DNA of 64,000 bases from Anaerostipes faecalis (lineage in GTDB: Bacteria; Bacillota; Clostridia; Lachnospirales; Lachnospiraceae). The notes beneath the pieces are model-generated. The model was not told the DNA's origin. It saw only the letters and a list, made by a program, of their open reading frames with translations, and did not search any database. The stretch spans positions 1 to 64,000 of the forward strand of contig NZ_JABRXE010000001.1 in the NCBI RefSeq assembly GCF_018982945.1, given 5' to 3'. Made by a program: the position numbers and the translations under genes. Position 1 is the stretch's first letter. Every line of letters begins with the position of its first letter. This document shows, one piece after another, positions 44,560-53,345 of the stretch.

Positions 44560-45389
44560 AAATACTGGAGAATGAGTTTGCCATATGCAAAATCAGTGAC
44601 ATAAAGGAGATTGATTTTTCAGATGAATATTGTTTTATCGGGAAGACAGATGAAGAATTATCATTGGTTTGTTCAATAGATTGTTTACCAAATGACTGTC
44701 TGGAGTGTGACAAAGGCTGGAAAGGATTTCGAATAGAAGGAAAGCTGGATTTTTCACTGGTTGGAATATTGTCACAGATAACAGGAATTCTTGCAGAAGC
44801 ACAAATCGGCATTTATGCAGTATCCACCTATAATACAGATTATATCTTTACCAAAGAAGAGCATTTTCAGAGGGCTTTGGAAATGCTAAAGTTATATGGA
44901 TATAGTATAAATACAACCAAACCCGTTATTATCAGAGATACTTCTGCAGGGAACAGATCAACAGCATTAATTGAAAACCTCTTAAAAATATGGGAGAAAT
45001 CTGTATGGGCAACCCATGCATTTTTATCAAAGGAGGATATCAGGGAATTAAAACCTTTCGTTTTAACCAGTCTGGAAGAAATTCCAAGACTATATATTCT
45101 GACAGACTCAAACGGAGTTAGCTTAGGATTTGCTGGAATGAAAGAAAATAAACTGGAAATGCTGTTTCTTGATCCAGATTGGAGAGGCTGTGGATATGGA
45201 AGACAGATGATGGAGTATCTGTTTTCCAATGATCACCTGACATTTGTTGATGTTAATGAACAAAATCCACTGGCAGCAGGTTTTTATCGCCATATGGGAT
45301 TTGAAGAATACGACCGTAATGAATATGATGGACAGGGAAAAGAACGTCCGATTATAAAAATGAAAATTCAGGAAGATAAGACGAGGTGA
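44550..45389 (+). CDS. ACT-domain / GNAT acetyltransferase fusion
   Basis: 279 residues. The N-terminal 120 form a CASTOR-like ACT region (DFSLVGILSQITGILAEAQIGIYAVSTYNTDYI), a fold that usually binds amino acids. The C-terminus is a GNAT domain: MLFLDPDWRGCGYGRQMMEYL, then NPLAAGFYRHMGFEEYDR. The layout suggests an acetyltransferase gated by an amino acid. It overlaps both neighbours by a few bases. Confidence 0.82.
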   Translation: MELKILENEFAICKISDIKEIDFSDEYCFIGKTDEELSLVCSIDCLPNDCLECDKGWKGFRIEGKLDFSLVGILSQITGILAEAQIGIYAVSTYNTDYIFTKEEHFQRALEMLKLYGYSINTTKPVIIRDTSAGNRSTALIENLLKIWEKSVWATHAFLSKEDIRELKPFVLTSLEEIPRLYILTDSNGVSLGFAGMKENKLEMLFLDPDWRGCGYGRQMMEYLFSNDHLTFVDVNEQNPLAAGFYRHMGFEEYDRNEYDGQGKERPIIKMKIQEDKTR

Positions 45390-45394
45390 TTCTT

Positions 45395-46795
45395 ATGCAG
45401 AAAAAATATGATGTTATTTTAATTGGAGCAGGTCCTTCTGCTATATTTTGTGCTTATGAATTGGTGAAAAACCGTCCGGGAATTAAAATCCTGATGATTG
45501 AAAAAGGAAGAAGAATTGAACAGAGAAAATGTCCGAAACGAGATACAAAAGTGTGCGTCAGCTGTAAACCTTGTTCCATAACAACAGGATTTGCAGGAGC
45601 AGGAGCGTTTTCTGATGGGAAATTATCATTATCGCCAGATGTAGGAGGAAATCTTCCGGAAATACTGGGATACGACAAAACCGTTGAACTTTTGAAAGAG
45701 TCTGATGATATCTATTTGAAATTTGGTGCAGATACAAAAGTATATGGAATTGATGAAGAGGAAGAAATAGCTAGAATACGAAAAAAAGCCATTCGGGCAA
45801 ATCTTAAGCTGATTGAATGTCCAATCCGTCATCTGGGAACAGAAGAGGGGTATAAGATTTATTCCCGACTTCAGCATCATTTGCAGGAACAGGGCGTTGA
45901 AATGGAATTTAATACAATGGTGCGGGATATCATGATTGAAGAGGGACAGGCAAAAGCTGTTATTACAGATCAGGATGAGATATATTATGCCAACGAAATC
46001 GTTGCCGCTGTTGGACGAGAAGGTTCTGAATGGTTAAGTGATATCTGCAGAAAATATAATATTGAAACTCAGGTAGGAACAGTTGACGTAGGTGTTCGTG
46101 TTGAAGTTCGGGATGAAATTATGGAGGAACTAAACAGAAGCCTTTACGAAGCAAAGCTTGTGTACTACACACCGACATTTGATGATAAAGTCAGGGTATT
46201 TTGCAGTAATCCGTCAGGTGAAGTGGCAACAGAGTATTATGAAAATGGACTTGCAGTTGTAAATGGACATGCATATAAGGCAGAATCCTATAAGACGAAA
46301 AATACCAATTTTGCTTTGCTGGTTTCTAAAAATTTTACCAAGCCGTTTAAAGAACCGATTCAGTATGGAAAACATATTGCCCAGTTGTCTAATATGCTAT
46401 GTGATGGAAAAATTCTTGTGCAGCGTTTTGGAGATTTTGTAAGAGGAAGAAGAACGACAGAAGAGCGGTTGGTTCGAAATAATATAACTCCAACTTTGAA
46501 AGATGCAGTACCAGGGGATTTATCACTGGTTTTTCCGTATCGAATTATGAAAGATATTGAAGAAATGATATATGCACTGGATCAGGTTACTCCGGGAATG
46601 GCCAGTGATGAAACATTGCTTTATGGAGTAGAAGTTAAATTTTACTCCAATAAAATTTTGGTGAATGACGATTTTGAAACAAATATTCAAGGATTACGGG
46701 CTATTGGTGATGGGGCTTCAGTCACGAGAGGACTGCAACAGGCATCTGCCAATGGTTTAAGTGTAGCTAAGAGCATTTTGAAAAAGATGAATTAA
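45395..46795 (+). CDS. FAD-dependent dehydrogenase (COG2509-like)
   Basis: 466 residues from the ATG at 45395 (GAGGTGA upstream). The N-terminal dinucleotide fold is DVILIGAGPSAIFCAYEL; a cysteine-rich stretch CPKRDTKVCVSCKPC and TTGFAGAGAFSDGKLSL follow, and the C-terminal FAD motif is GLRAIGDGASVTRGLQQAS. This family of flavoproteins is widespread in anaerobes and uncharacterised. Last gene of the four-gene unit. Confidence 0.88.
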   Translation: MQKKYDVILIGAGPSAIFCAYELVKNRPGIKILMIEKGRRIEQRKCPKRDTKVCVSCKPCSITTGFAGAGAFSDGKLSLSPDVGGNLPEILGYDKTVELLKESDDIYLKFGADTKVYGIDEEEEIARIRKKAIRANLKLIECPIRHLGTEEGYKIYSRLQHHLQEQGVEMEFNTMVRDIMIEEGQAKAVITDQDEIYYANEIVAAVGREGSEWLSDICRKYNIETQVGTVDVGVRVEVRDEIMEELNRSLYEAKLVYYTPTFDDKVRVFCSNPSGEVATEYYENGLAVVNGHAYKAESYKTKNTNFALLVSKNFTKPFKEPIQYGKHIAQLSNMLCDGKILVQRFGDFVRGRRTTEERLVRNNITPTLKDAVPGDLSLVFPYRIMKDIEEMIYALDQVTPGMASDETLLYGVEVKFYSNKILVNDDFETNIQGLRAIGDGASVTRGLQQASANGLSVAKSILKKMN

Positions 46796-46796
46796 A

Positions 46797-46820
46797 AAAG
46801 AGGCCTGTGCCTCTTTTTTT
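46797..46820. terminator. Bidirectional terminator
   Basis: AAAGAGGC (46797-46804), loop CTGT, GCCTCTTT (46809-46816), with A-run before and T-run after, between convergent genes. Confidence 0.85.
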
Positions 46821-47592
46821 AAATAAGTTTAAAATATTTACAAGCAAGATAAATACCATCTTGATCAACAGGTGTTGTGATATATTTGCTGACAGACTTT
46901 GCCTCCTTGGAACCTTGTCCTAAACAAATGGAAAGATCTGCGTTTTCAAGCATTTCCAGATCGTTGTTGGAATCTCCAAAAGCAATATAGGACGAATAAC
47001 CATAGTAATCCATCAATTCAGAAATTCCAGTGTATTTGTTTGCACCGACTTTCACAATATCTGCATAGGCAGACTGTCCGGGAAAAACATCGATTCCATC
47101 AATGGAAAAATATTCTTTGTAATCATATCCTTTTGGAGCATAGACCATCAATCCGTAAATATCCTGGTCGTTATATGTTCCCAAAGGAGGAATGGTTTGG
47201 TTCAGAAAACGCTGGGTCTCTTCCACATATTCCAATTGGTCATTCAGAAGATAAAAATTATGTTCTTCTTCAAAAAGTAAATTAAAGTTGTTTTGTTGTG
47301 TAACCTGGATACATTGTTCAATGGACTTTGAAGTCATTGCATGAAGGGAAACAGGTTCCTTTTTGTTGTTGTAAACAGCAAGTCCGTTACAGCAGATATA
47401 TCCATCCCAGGAAATTGTTGAGAAAAATTTCGGATTTTCCGGGTGGAAAAGAGGACGTCCTGTAGCAATACAGATGAGATGATCACGTTTTTGTAATTCT
47501 TCCAGTGTGGTTAAAGTGCTGTCAGGTATCTGACCTGTTGCAGGGTCTACTAAAGTTCCATCTACATCAAAAAAAATAAGTTTCTTTGTCAT
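46819..47592 (-). CDS. HAD-superfamily (Cof-type) phosphatase
   Basis: 257 residues. Motif I FFDVDGTLVDPATG, motif II IATGRP and motif IV FGDSNNDLEML; the large cap marks the Cof/type IIB subfamily, which acts on sugar phosphates or related metabolites. Its ATG overlaps the stop of the PHP gene by four bases (ATGA), so the two are translated as a pair. Confidence 0.9.
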   Translation of the reverse strand: MTKKLIFFDVDGTLVDPATGQIPDSTLTTLEELQKRDHLICIATGRPLFHPENPKFFSTISWDGYICCNGLAVYNNKKEPVSLHAMTSKSIEQCIQVTQQNNFNLLFEEEHNFYLLNDQLEYVEETQRFLNQTIPPLGTYNDQDIYGLMVYAPKGYDYKEYFSIDGIDVFPGQSAYADIVKVGANKYTGISELMDYYGYSSYIAFGDSNNDLEMLENADLSICLGQGSKEAKSVSKYITTPVDQDGIYLACKYFKLI

Positions 47593-48449
47593 GATTTCCT
47601 CTTTTCATAAAATGCTTTATTGGCTTTTTTTCCAGCATCGATTAATCGTTCCAGTTCTTCTTCAGGACAGAGGAAAGATCCTAAAGGATACGGTGTTTTT
47701 GTGTAGAGACCGTGGAAATCTGTTCCTCCAGTCATAAACAAATCATGTTCCTTACATAAAGCACGAATCTGATCCATTGTTTTTTTATCATTTCTTGGGT
47801 GATTGATTTCTATACCGTCAATCATATTTTCTTCTATCATCATTTCCATCAGCATTGGATTTTTGTATTGACCGGGATGTGCCAGTACTACAACACCTCC
47901 GCAGGATCGGATTAATTCAACGGCTTCTTTGGCGTCCATATATTTATTAGGAAATTTGTAAGGACTTCCAGAATGGAATAGTTCGTTGTGCAATTCACCA
48001 ATGGGAGTTGCTGTGTATCCCATCAGAGATAAAACCTGCATAATATGAGTATAATATATACCGGTACTTTGTCTAGATGCTTCGTAGAGCTGGTCCATTG
48101 TGACAGGGTATTTGTCCATCAGAGCTTTGTAGGAACGTGTAACTGAATCAGAAAATGCGGATAAATCTTTGTTCAAATGTTTTTGAAGACGTTTTGTGTC
48201 TACTGGATAATAGCAAAGAAGATGGACATTAATAGATGTTTCTTTGTGATTGGCAGGTATTTCCACTGCAGGAATTGTATGTAAATCAAGTTCTTTTCCA
48301 AGCTCTATGGCAACAGGAATAGAATGTGTAGATGAATGATCCGCAATGGCAATATAATCCAGACCAATTCGTTTTGCATAGCGAAGCAGTGAATCCAGAT
48401 CCATGGCTCCATCAGACAGGACAGTGTGACAATGTAAATCAGCTTTCAT
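47589..48449 (-). CDS. PHP-domain phosphoesterase (TrpH/RNase AM-like)
   Basis: 286 residues. Metal-binding motifs DLHCHTVLSDG, IAIADHSSTHS, PAVEI, VVLAHPGQY and GTDFHG. The family includes 3',5'-nucleotide phosphatases and a 5'-3' RNA exonuclease. First gene of the pair with the HAD phosphatase; AGGA lies upstream of the ATG. Confidence 0.9.
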   Translation of the reverse strand: MKADLHCHTVLSDGAMDLDSLLRYAKRIGLDYIAIADHSSTHSIPVAIELGKELDLHTIPAVEIPANHKETSINVHLLCYYPVDTKRLQKHLNKDLSAFSDSVTRSYKALMDKYPVTMDQLYEASRQSTGIYYTHIMQVLSLMGYTATPIGELHNELFHSGSPYKFPNKYMDAKEAVELIRSCGGVVVLAHPGQYKNPMLMEMMIEENMIDGIEINHPRNDKKTMDQIRALCKEHDLFMTGGTDFHGLYTKTPYPLGSFLCPEEELERLIDAGKKANKAFYEKRKS

Positions 48450-48504
48450 ATGAATCCTCCAATAACTTTTTTGAATTAAGCTAAGTATAGCATAAAATTA
48501 CAGC

Positions 48505-48927
48505 TTATTCGAGTTTTCTTAAAACTTTCAAAAGGTTTGATAGAGACTCGCGGAGTATTTCAAGGTCTTCTTCTGAGAGAGAATTTAATTTATTGGCAAG
48601 GAAATCTTTGATTAGTCCTTTTTCCTGTTTTATGACGTCATAGCCTTGGTCTGTAAGACGAATGTAAACTTTTTTACGGTTGGATTCATTGTGAAAACGG
48701 GCTACATACCCTTGTTTTACCAAAGGAGCTACTGCACGGGTTGCCTGTTCTTTGGATGATGCAATATAGGATGCAATTTCGGACATATTTACGCTTCCCT
48801 TGGCAGACAAAGTGTATAAAATAAACAGTTGTGTTTTTGTAAATTGTGTATCATGTAAGACAACAGTATTCATTAAAATACGTTGGCAGATTGGAAATAT
48901 TTCAAAAAGTGCAGAAATATCTTTCAT
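48505..48927 (-). CDS. MarR-family transcriptional regulator
   Basis: 140 residues from the ATG at 48927 (GGAGG ten bases upstream). Winged helix: KTQLFILYTLSAKGSVNMSEIASYIASSKEQATRAVAPLVKQGYVARFHNESNRKKVYI in outline. Divergent from citrate synthase, whose promoter carries a perfect dyad over the -35 box. It should repress that gene and perhaps itself in response to an unknown ligand. Confidence 0.88.
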   Translation of the reverse strand: MKDISALFEIFPICQRILMNTVVLHDTQFTKTQLFILYTLSAKGSVNMSEIASYIASSKEQATRAVAPLVKQGYVARFHNESNRKKVYIRLTDQGYDVIKQEKGLIKDFLANKLNSLSEEDLEILRESLSNLLKVLRKLE

Positions 48928-48986
48928 AATAGTGTATCCTCCATTTTTCATATCTTTTCTATTATAGCATGTTGTTGCTAAAGGTC

Positions 48987-49040
48987 AATATTTGACAAAA
49001 ATCAAATATTCATGTAGAATGTTTGTTGATAAATATCAAA
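48987..49040 (+). promoter_or_regulatory. Citrate synthase promoter with MarR-type operators
   Basis: TTGACA (48992-48997), 17 bases, TAGAAT (49015-49020). A perfect dyad AATATTTGA/TCAAATATT (48987-49010) covers the -35 box. A second dyad TTGAT/ATCAA (49027-49040) lies just downstream with the same half-site. Confidence 0.8.
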
Positions 49041-49063
49041 TAAAACAGTTAGGAGGAAGCAGA

Positions 49064-50419
49064 ATGGAAACAGAAAGAATGGAACAATATATGAAAAATC
49101 AGGCAAACATCTGCCGAGAAAACTGTGAAATTGATAAAAATTTATTTACTGAACTTGGAGTTAAGAGAGGACTTCGAGATGTAGATGGAGTGGGGGTCCT
49201 GGCAGGGCTTACCAATATTTCATGCATTCAGTCAAATAAAGTTGTCAACGGGAAGAAAGTACCTTGTCAGGGAAAATTATTTTATAGAGGATATGACATA
49301 AATGATCTTGTCAGGGGATTTCTAAAGGGCGAAAGATATGGTTTTGAGGAAGTAACATATCTGCTGTTGTTTGGAACGTTGCCCGATGAGAAGCAATTGG
49401 AAGAGTTCAGGCAGGTACTTGCAGGTAGCATGACTTTGCCGAAAAATTTTACACGAGACGTTATATTAAAAGCACCAAGTAAAGATATAATGAATTCAAT
49501 GACCAAGAGTATTTTAACGCTTGCATCCTATGATGATAAAGCATCTGATATTTCTATGGAAAATGTATTGCGTCAATGTCTGATGCTGATCAGTGTATTT
49601 CCAATGCTTGCGGTCTATGGATATCAGGCCTACAATCATTATGAAAATGATGACAGCCTTTACATTCACCGGCCAGATGGAAATTGTACTATGGCTGAGA
49701 ATATTTTGCGAATGCTTCGTCCGGATAAAAAATATACGGAACTGGAAGCAAAAGTATTAGATATTGCATTAGTGCTTCATATGGAGCATGGAGGAGGAAA
49801 TAATTCTACCTTTACCACTCATGTGATAACCTCTGCCGGATCAGATACCTACTCTGTTATTGCAGCAGCATTGTCTTCACTAAAAGGACCAAAGCATGGA
49901 GGCGCTAATATTAAAGTTGTGGAAATGATGCAGGATCTGAGACAGAATGTAAACGATATTACAGATGAAAATCAGGTACGGGAATATTTAAAAAAGCTGT
50001 TGCATAAAGAAGTATTTGATAAAAAAGGATTGATTTATGGTATGGGACATGCTGTTTATAGTATTTCAGATCCAAGAGCACAGATTTTTAAAGGGTTTGT
50101 AGAAAAACTGGCAGTGGAAAAAGGAAGGGAAAAAGACTTTAAACTTTATTCCATGATTGAACAGCTGGCACCGGAAGTGATTGCAGAAGAAAGAAAAATC
50201 TATAAAGGGGTAAGTGCCAATGTAGATTTTTATAGTGGATTTGTTTATAGTATGCTGGATATTCCATTAGAACTGTTTACGCCAATTTTTGCTATGGCAA
50301 GAATCGTAGGATGGAGTGCCCATCGTTTAGAAGAACTAACAAATGTGGACAAGATTATCCGGCCTGCATATCAGAGTGTATTACAGAACAAAGAGTATAC
50401 AGAGTTAGAAAACCGGTAG
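49064..50419 (+). CDS. gltA: Citrate synthase
   Basis: 451 residues from the ATG at 49064, with AGGAGG seven bases upstream. Conserved blocks: VPCQGKLFYRGYDINDL, ALVLHMEHGGGNNSTF (active His region), LKGPKHGGAN and GMGHAVYSISDPRA. It condenses acetyl-CoA and oxaloacetate. No aconitase or isocitrate dehydrogenase genes are next to it; it is controlled as a single gene by the divergent MarR regulator. Confidence 0.95.
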   Translation: METERMEQYMKNQANICRENCEIDKNLFTELGVKRGLRDVDGVGVLAGLTNISCIQSNKVVNGKKVPCQGKLFYRGYDINDLVRGFLKGERYGFEEVTYLLLFGTLPDEKQLEEFRQVLAGSMTLPKNFTRDVILKAPSKDIMNSMTKSILTLASYDDKASDISMENVLRQCLMLISVFPMLAVYGYQAYNHYENDDSLYIHRPDGNCTMAENILRMLRPDKKYTELEAKVLDIALVLHMEHGGGNNSTFTTHVITSAGSDTYSVIAAALSSLKGPKHGGANIKVVEMMQDLRQNVNDITDENQVREYLKKLLHKEVFDKKGLIYGMGHAVYSISDPRAQIFKGFVEKLAVEKGREKDFKLYSMIEQLAPEVIAEERKIYKGVSANVDFYSGFVYSMLDIPLELFTPIFAMARIVGWSAHRLEELTNVDKIIRPAYQSVLQNKEYTELENR

Positions 50420-50440
50420 TATTATATAATTTTTATAATA

Positions 50441-50476
50441 AAAAAGTGGATTGTCAATTTTGACAGTCCACTTTTT
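50441..50476 (+). terminator. Citrate synthase terminator
   Basis: AAAAGTGGATTGTCA pairs with TGACAGTCCACTTTT (one G-U) and a T-run follows, just before repeat copy B. Confidence 0.85.
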
Positions 50477-50484
50477 AGATATGA

Positions 50485-50603
50485 TATATCAGATGAGGGA
50501 TGACTCCCGCCTCTGTAGGCGGTGAGCAACAATTATGTATCAGTGGCGGGTTTCAATCCCCCATCTGATATACGCTCCGCGCCAAGACTCGCGAGCGAGT
50601 CTT
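50485..50603. repeat. Three-hairpin repeat, copy B, lacking module 2
   Basis: 119 bp, matching copies A and C except that 57 bases (the GGAATTCGG hairpin) are missing. The gap falls between two TCCGCG direct repeats, of which one is kept. It lies between the convergent citrate synthase and agcS2 genes. Confidence 0.95.
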
Positions 50604-50618
50604 GAATTTGAGGTGTAT

Positions 50619-52052
50619 TTATGCTTCGACATTTGCCCGATTGCGAATCTTTGCGGCAGCCTTTTCTTTTTCGATAATAGGCTGGAAACGTTCGACTTCC
50701 TGAGCAATTTCTTTACTCATAATCAGCATACAGATTAAGTTTGGAATTGCCATTAATGCATTCATGATATCAGATAAGTTCCAAACAAGCTCAAGAGTCT
50801 GTGTAGCACCTACGTAAACAATCAGAGAGAAAAATACACGGTAAATGATGTTATATTTGTGACTCTGGAATAAATATTCAAAAGCCTTTTCGCCATGGTA
50901 TTCCCAGCCAAGAATGGTAGAAAATGCAAATAAAATAATACCGATACCTACCAGATATTTTCCAAGAGGTCCAAGTACACTTGAGAATGCTGCCATGGTA
51001 AGCTGTACACCTTCCAGTGCGGCACCAGTACCGTCAACAGTTCCAAGTACACCGGAAGAAGCAATTGCAAGACCTGTAATACTACATACTACAATGGTAT
51101 CGAAAAAAGTACCGGTCATATTAATATATCCCTGACGAACCGGATCATCTGTTGTTGCAGCTGCTGCAGTAATAGCTGCAGAACCTAAACCGGCTTCGTT
51201 GGAGAATACTCCACGGGCAACACCATAACGAACAGAATTCATAACAGTGACAGTAATGACACCAACAACACCACCACCTACGGCCTGTGGATGGAAAGCC
51301 ATAATAAAGATCTGAGCCAGACCAGCTGGAAGATTGGTTATGTTCATGATAATAACAATTAATCCGGCAATTACGTAGAAAATAGCCATTCCAGGAACAA
51401 CAACAGAAGAAATTCTGGAAATACTTGTAATACCACCTAAAATAATAACTAAAGCTAATATTGTAATTATGATTCCTGTAATGTTAGTAGAAATACCAAA
51501 GATTTCTTTTACAGAACCGGAAATAGAATTTGCCTGTGTCATGTTACCAATTCCAAAAGAAGCAAGGACGGTAAATAAGGCAAATAAAAATCCAAGGATT
51601 TTTCCAAAGGTTTTATTTTTCAGTCCATTGCGCATTGTGTACATAGGACCACCGGACATTTCACCCTTTTCATTTACTGTTCTGTATTTGATAGCCAGCA
51701 TACATTCACTGAATTTTGATGTTAATCCGAAACATGCGGAAATCCACATCCATACCAACGCACCAGGACCACCTGCAAACATGGCAGTTGCAACACCGAT
51801 AATGTTACCGGTACCAATGGTTGCTGCCAAAGCAGTCATTAAGGCTGAAAAAGGAGAAACGTCACCGCTTCCTCTTTTTGTGGTACGTGCTTCTTTACTA
51901 AGAACGCTATGTAATGCGTATCCAAGATTTCGCCATGCAGCAAAGCGGGTTCGAATGGTTAAAAAGATTCCAGTTCCAACTAAAAGAACCAGCATAACAG
52001 GTCCCCAGACAAAACTGTCAATCTGTTGGACGATTAAATTCAAAGTATCCAT
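50619..52052 (-). CDS. Alanine/glycine:cation symporter (AGCS family), copy 2
   Basis: 477 residues from the ATG at 52052 (GGAGG eight bases upstream). The AGCS signatures TIGTGNIIGVATAMFAGGPGA, WMWISACFGLTSKFSE and GVFSNEAGLGSAAITAA are clear. It is related to but distinct from the paralogue at 33284, so a different amino acid preference is likely. Its leader carries a promoter and a large terminator-like hairpin. Confidence 0.93.
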   Translation of the reverse strand: MDTLNLIVQQIDSFVWGPVMLVLLVGTGIFLTIRTRFAAWRNLGYALHSVLSKEARTTKRGSGDVSPFSALMTALAATIGTGNIIGVATAMFAGGPGALVWMWISACFGLTSKFSECMLAIKYRTVNEKGEMSGGPMYTMRNGLKNKTFGKILGFLFALFTVLASFGIGNMTQANSISGSVKEIFGISTNITGIIITILALVIILGGITSISRISSVVVPGMAIFYVIAGLIVIIMNITNLPAGLAQIFIMAFHPQAVGGGVVGVITVTVMNSVRYGVARGVFSNEAGLGSAAITAAAATTDDPVRQGYINMTGTFFDTIVVCSITGLAIASSGVLGTVDGTGAALEGVQLTMAAFSSVLGPLGKYLVGIGIILFAFSTILGWEYHGEKAFEYLFQSHKYNIIYRVFFSLIVYVGATQTLELVWNLSDIMNALMAIPNLICMLIMSKEIAQEVERFQPIIEKEKAAAKIRNRANVEA

Positions 52053-52087
52053 ATAAATTCCCTCCGTGATAATAATTTTTAAAAGAA

Positions 52088-52177
52088 AAAGCGTAAAAAG
52101 AAACAAGGATAAGACCCCTTTGTCTTTTTACGCTTTAAATTGGTTTTTATTCTACGCCCTTCATTTCTAATTGTCAA
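52088..52177 (-). promoter_or_regulatory. agcS2 promoter with terminator-like leader hairpin
   Basis: On the minus strand TTGACA (52177-52172), 17 bases, TAGAAT (52154-52149). The leader then forms AAAGCGTAAAAAG/CTTTTTACGCTTT (52136-52088) followed by TTCTTTT, before the gene. The layout resembles the glnK leader. Confidence 0.65.
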
Positions 52178-52253
52178 TAAGAAAATTATAAGATATACAA
52201 AATTTTCTTTATATAATTTTATTTTTTCTTTAGAAAAGTTTATAGGAAGTAAA

Positions 52254-52361
52254 TTGAATAAGGACAGGAATCGGGTATAATAAAAACATAGTTTTTCATA
52301 TATTTTTAATCCTCTCTTTTCATAAAAGCAAAAGTCCCATCGGAAAACGGTGGGACTTTTT
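52254..52361 (+). ncRNA. Candidate small RNA, copy 1 (promoter plus about 70-base transcript)
   Basis: TTGAAT (52254-52259), 16 bases, TATAAT (52276-52281). A transcript from about 52288 would contain a C/U-rich single strand (AATCCTCTCTTTTC) and end in a strong hairpin, AAAAGTCCCATCG/CGGTGGGACTTTT, with a T-run. No reading frame is visible. The unit lies in the gap between divergent agcS2 and the gene at 52480. A second copy at 55196-55479 (about 85% alike by eye) is split by the 176-bp repeat. It could alternatively be the leader of the gene at 52480. Confidence 0.55.
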
Positions 52362-52479
52362 GACGTTTTCTTGGTTACATATAATTGTAATGAAGGAACA
52401 AATTTTTTATAATTACATGGAGATAGATATTTAATAGACAAAAAAATTAATATACAACTAATTTATGGAGATTAACTAT

Positions 52480-52785
52480 ATGAAGAAAGTAAGAATTACT
52501 GTTATGAAAATAGCCTGTTATACAGATCTAATGGAAAAATATGAAAATCCAATGGAACATGCCTGTGACATGAAAGAGGGACAGGTATTTATTGCCGATG
52601 GATGGCAGAAACCAGAGGGCTTTTGCGATAGTGCATGGGATAGTATCTCAGCATTTGTTATGACGCTTGCTCATGGTGGAGAGAATTTTTATGATGGCTG
52701 GATGAAGAATAAAAAGTCTGCAATGATATCCTGTAATGATGGGTTTCGACCAGTTAGCTTTTTGCTGGAAACTATAGATGAATAG
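52480..52785 (+). CDS. TIGR04076-like small protein
   Basis: 101 residues from the ATG at 52480 (GGAG nine bases upstream). It matches in outline the TIGR04076 proteins: KKVRITVMK at the start, then ACDMKEGQVFIADGWQKPEGFCDSAW and a final NDGFRPVSFLLE, with conserved Cys and Trp. Function unknown. It precedes the ars operon in the same direction but has a separate promoter region between. Confidence 0.75.
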   Translation: MKKVRITVMKIACYTDLMEKYENPMEHACDMKEGQVFIADGWQKPEGFCDSAWDSISAFVMTLAHGGENFYDGWMKNKKSAMISCNDGFRPVSFLLETIDE

Positions 52786-52888
52786 GTACCAGTAACACAG
52801 GCATATCTGAACAGAGTATATCACATGTCTGGCACGAGAAGATAATATACAAGCATAATTTATATTTATTGCAACCTCTACCTTTATA

Positions 52889-52916
52889 TTGACATATGTA
52901 AATATAATGATATAAT
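52889..52916 (+). promoter_or_regulatory. ars operon promoter
   Basis: TTGACA (52889-52894), 16 bases, TATAAT (52911-52916). The spacer contains the AT-rich imperfect dyad ATATGTAAATATA, a plausible ArsR site. Confidence 0.65.
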
Positions 52917-52950
52917 GACAAATAGATAAACATGAATATGAGGTGATAAT

Positions 52951-53259
52951 GTGATACAGAAACAAATTGCTAATATGTTTAAGGCTCTAGGAGATGAAAA
53001 TAGAATACAGATTATTGAACTGTTAATGGGAAGTGAACGATGTGCCTGTAATCTGCTTGATGAGATGAAAATCAGCCAACCAACACTTTCTCATCATATG
53101 AAGATACTTTGTGATTCTGGTGTGGTTGAGTGCTGGAAGGAAGGCAGGTGGACACACTATAGGATAGCAGATGATGGCATTTCACAACTGATTGAGTACC
53201 TTGCAAAAATCAAAGGAAAGAAATCAATCCAAAACGAAAAGTCGTGCTGTAAAGAATAA
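52951..53259 (+). CDS. arsR: ArsR-family metalloregulator
   Basis: 102 residues, GTG start with GAGGTGAT upstream. Winged helix with the metal site on the recognition side: SERCACNLLDEM (C-x-C as in arsenic-sensing ArsR), then ISQPTLSHHMKILCDSGVV and CWKEGRWTHYRI. A further CC pair is at the C-terminus. It should repress the four-gene operon until As(III) or Sb(III) binds. Confidence 0.92.
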   Translation: MIQKQIANMFKALGDENRIQIIELLMGSERCACNLLDEMKISQPTLSHHMKILCDSGVVECWKEGRWTHYRIADDGISQLIEYLAKIKGKKSIQNEKSCCKE

Positions 53260-53345
53260 TATAGCCTTTATGGTGCGATTGCATTTGAAATACAAATCGA
53301 TATATTTAAATATGCATATAATTAAATGTATAAGGAGAAGATGAA

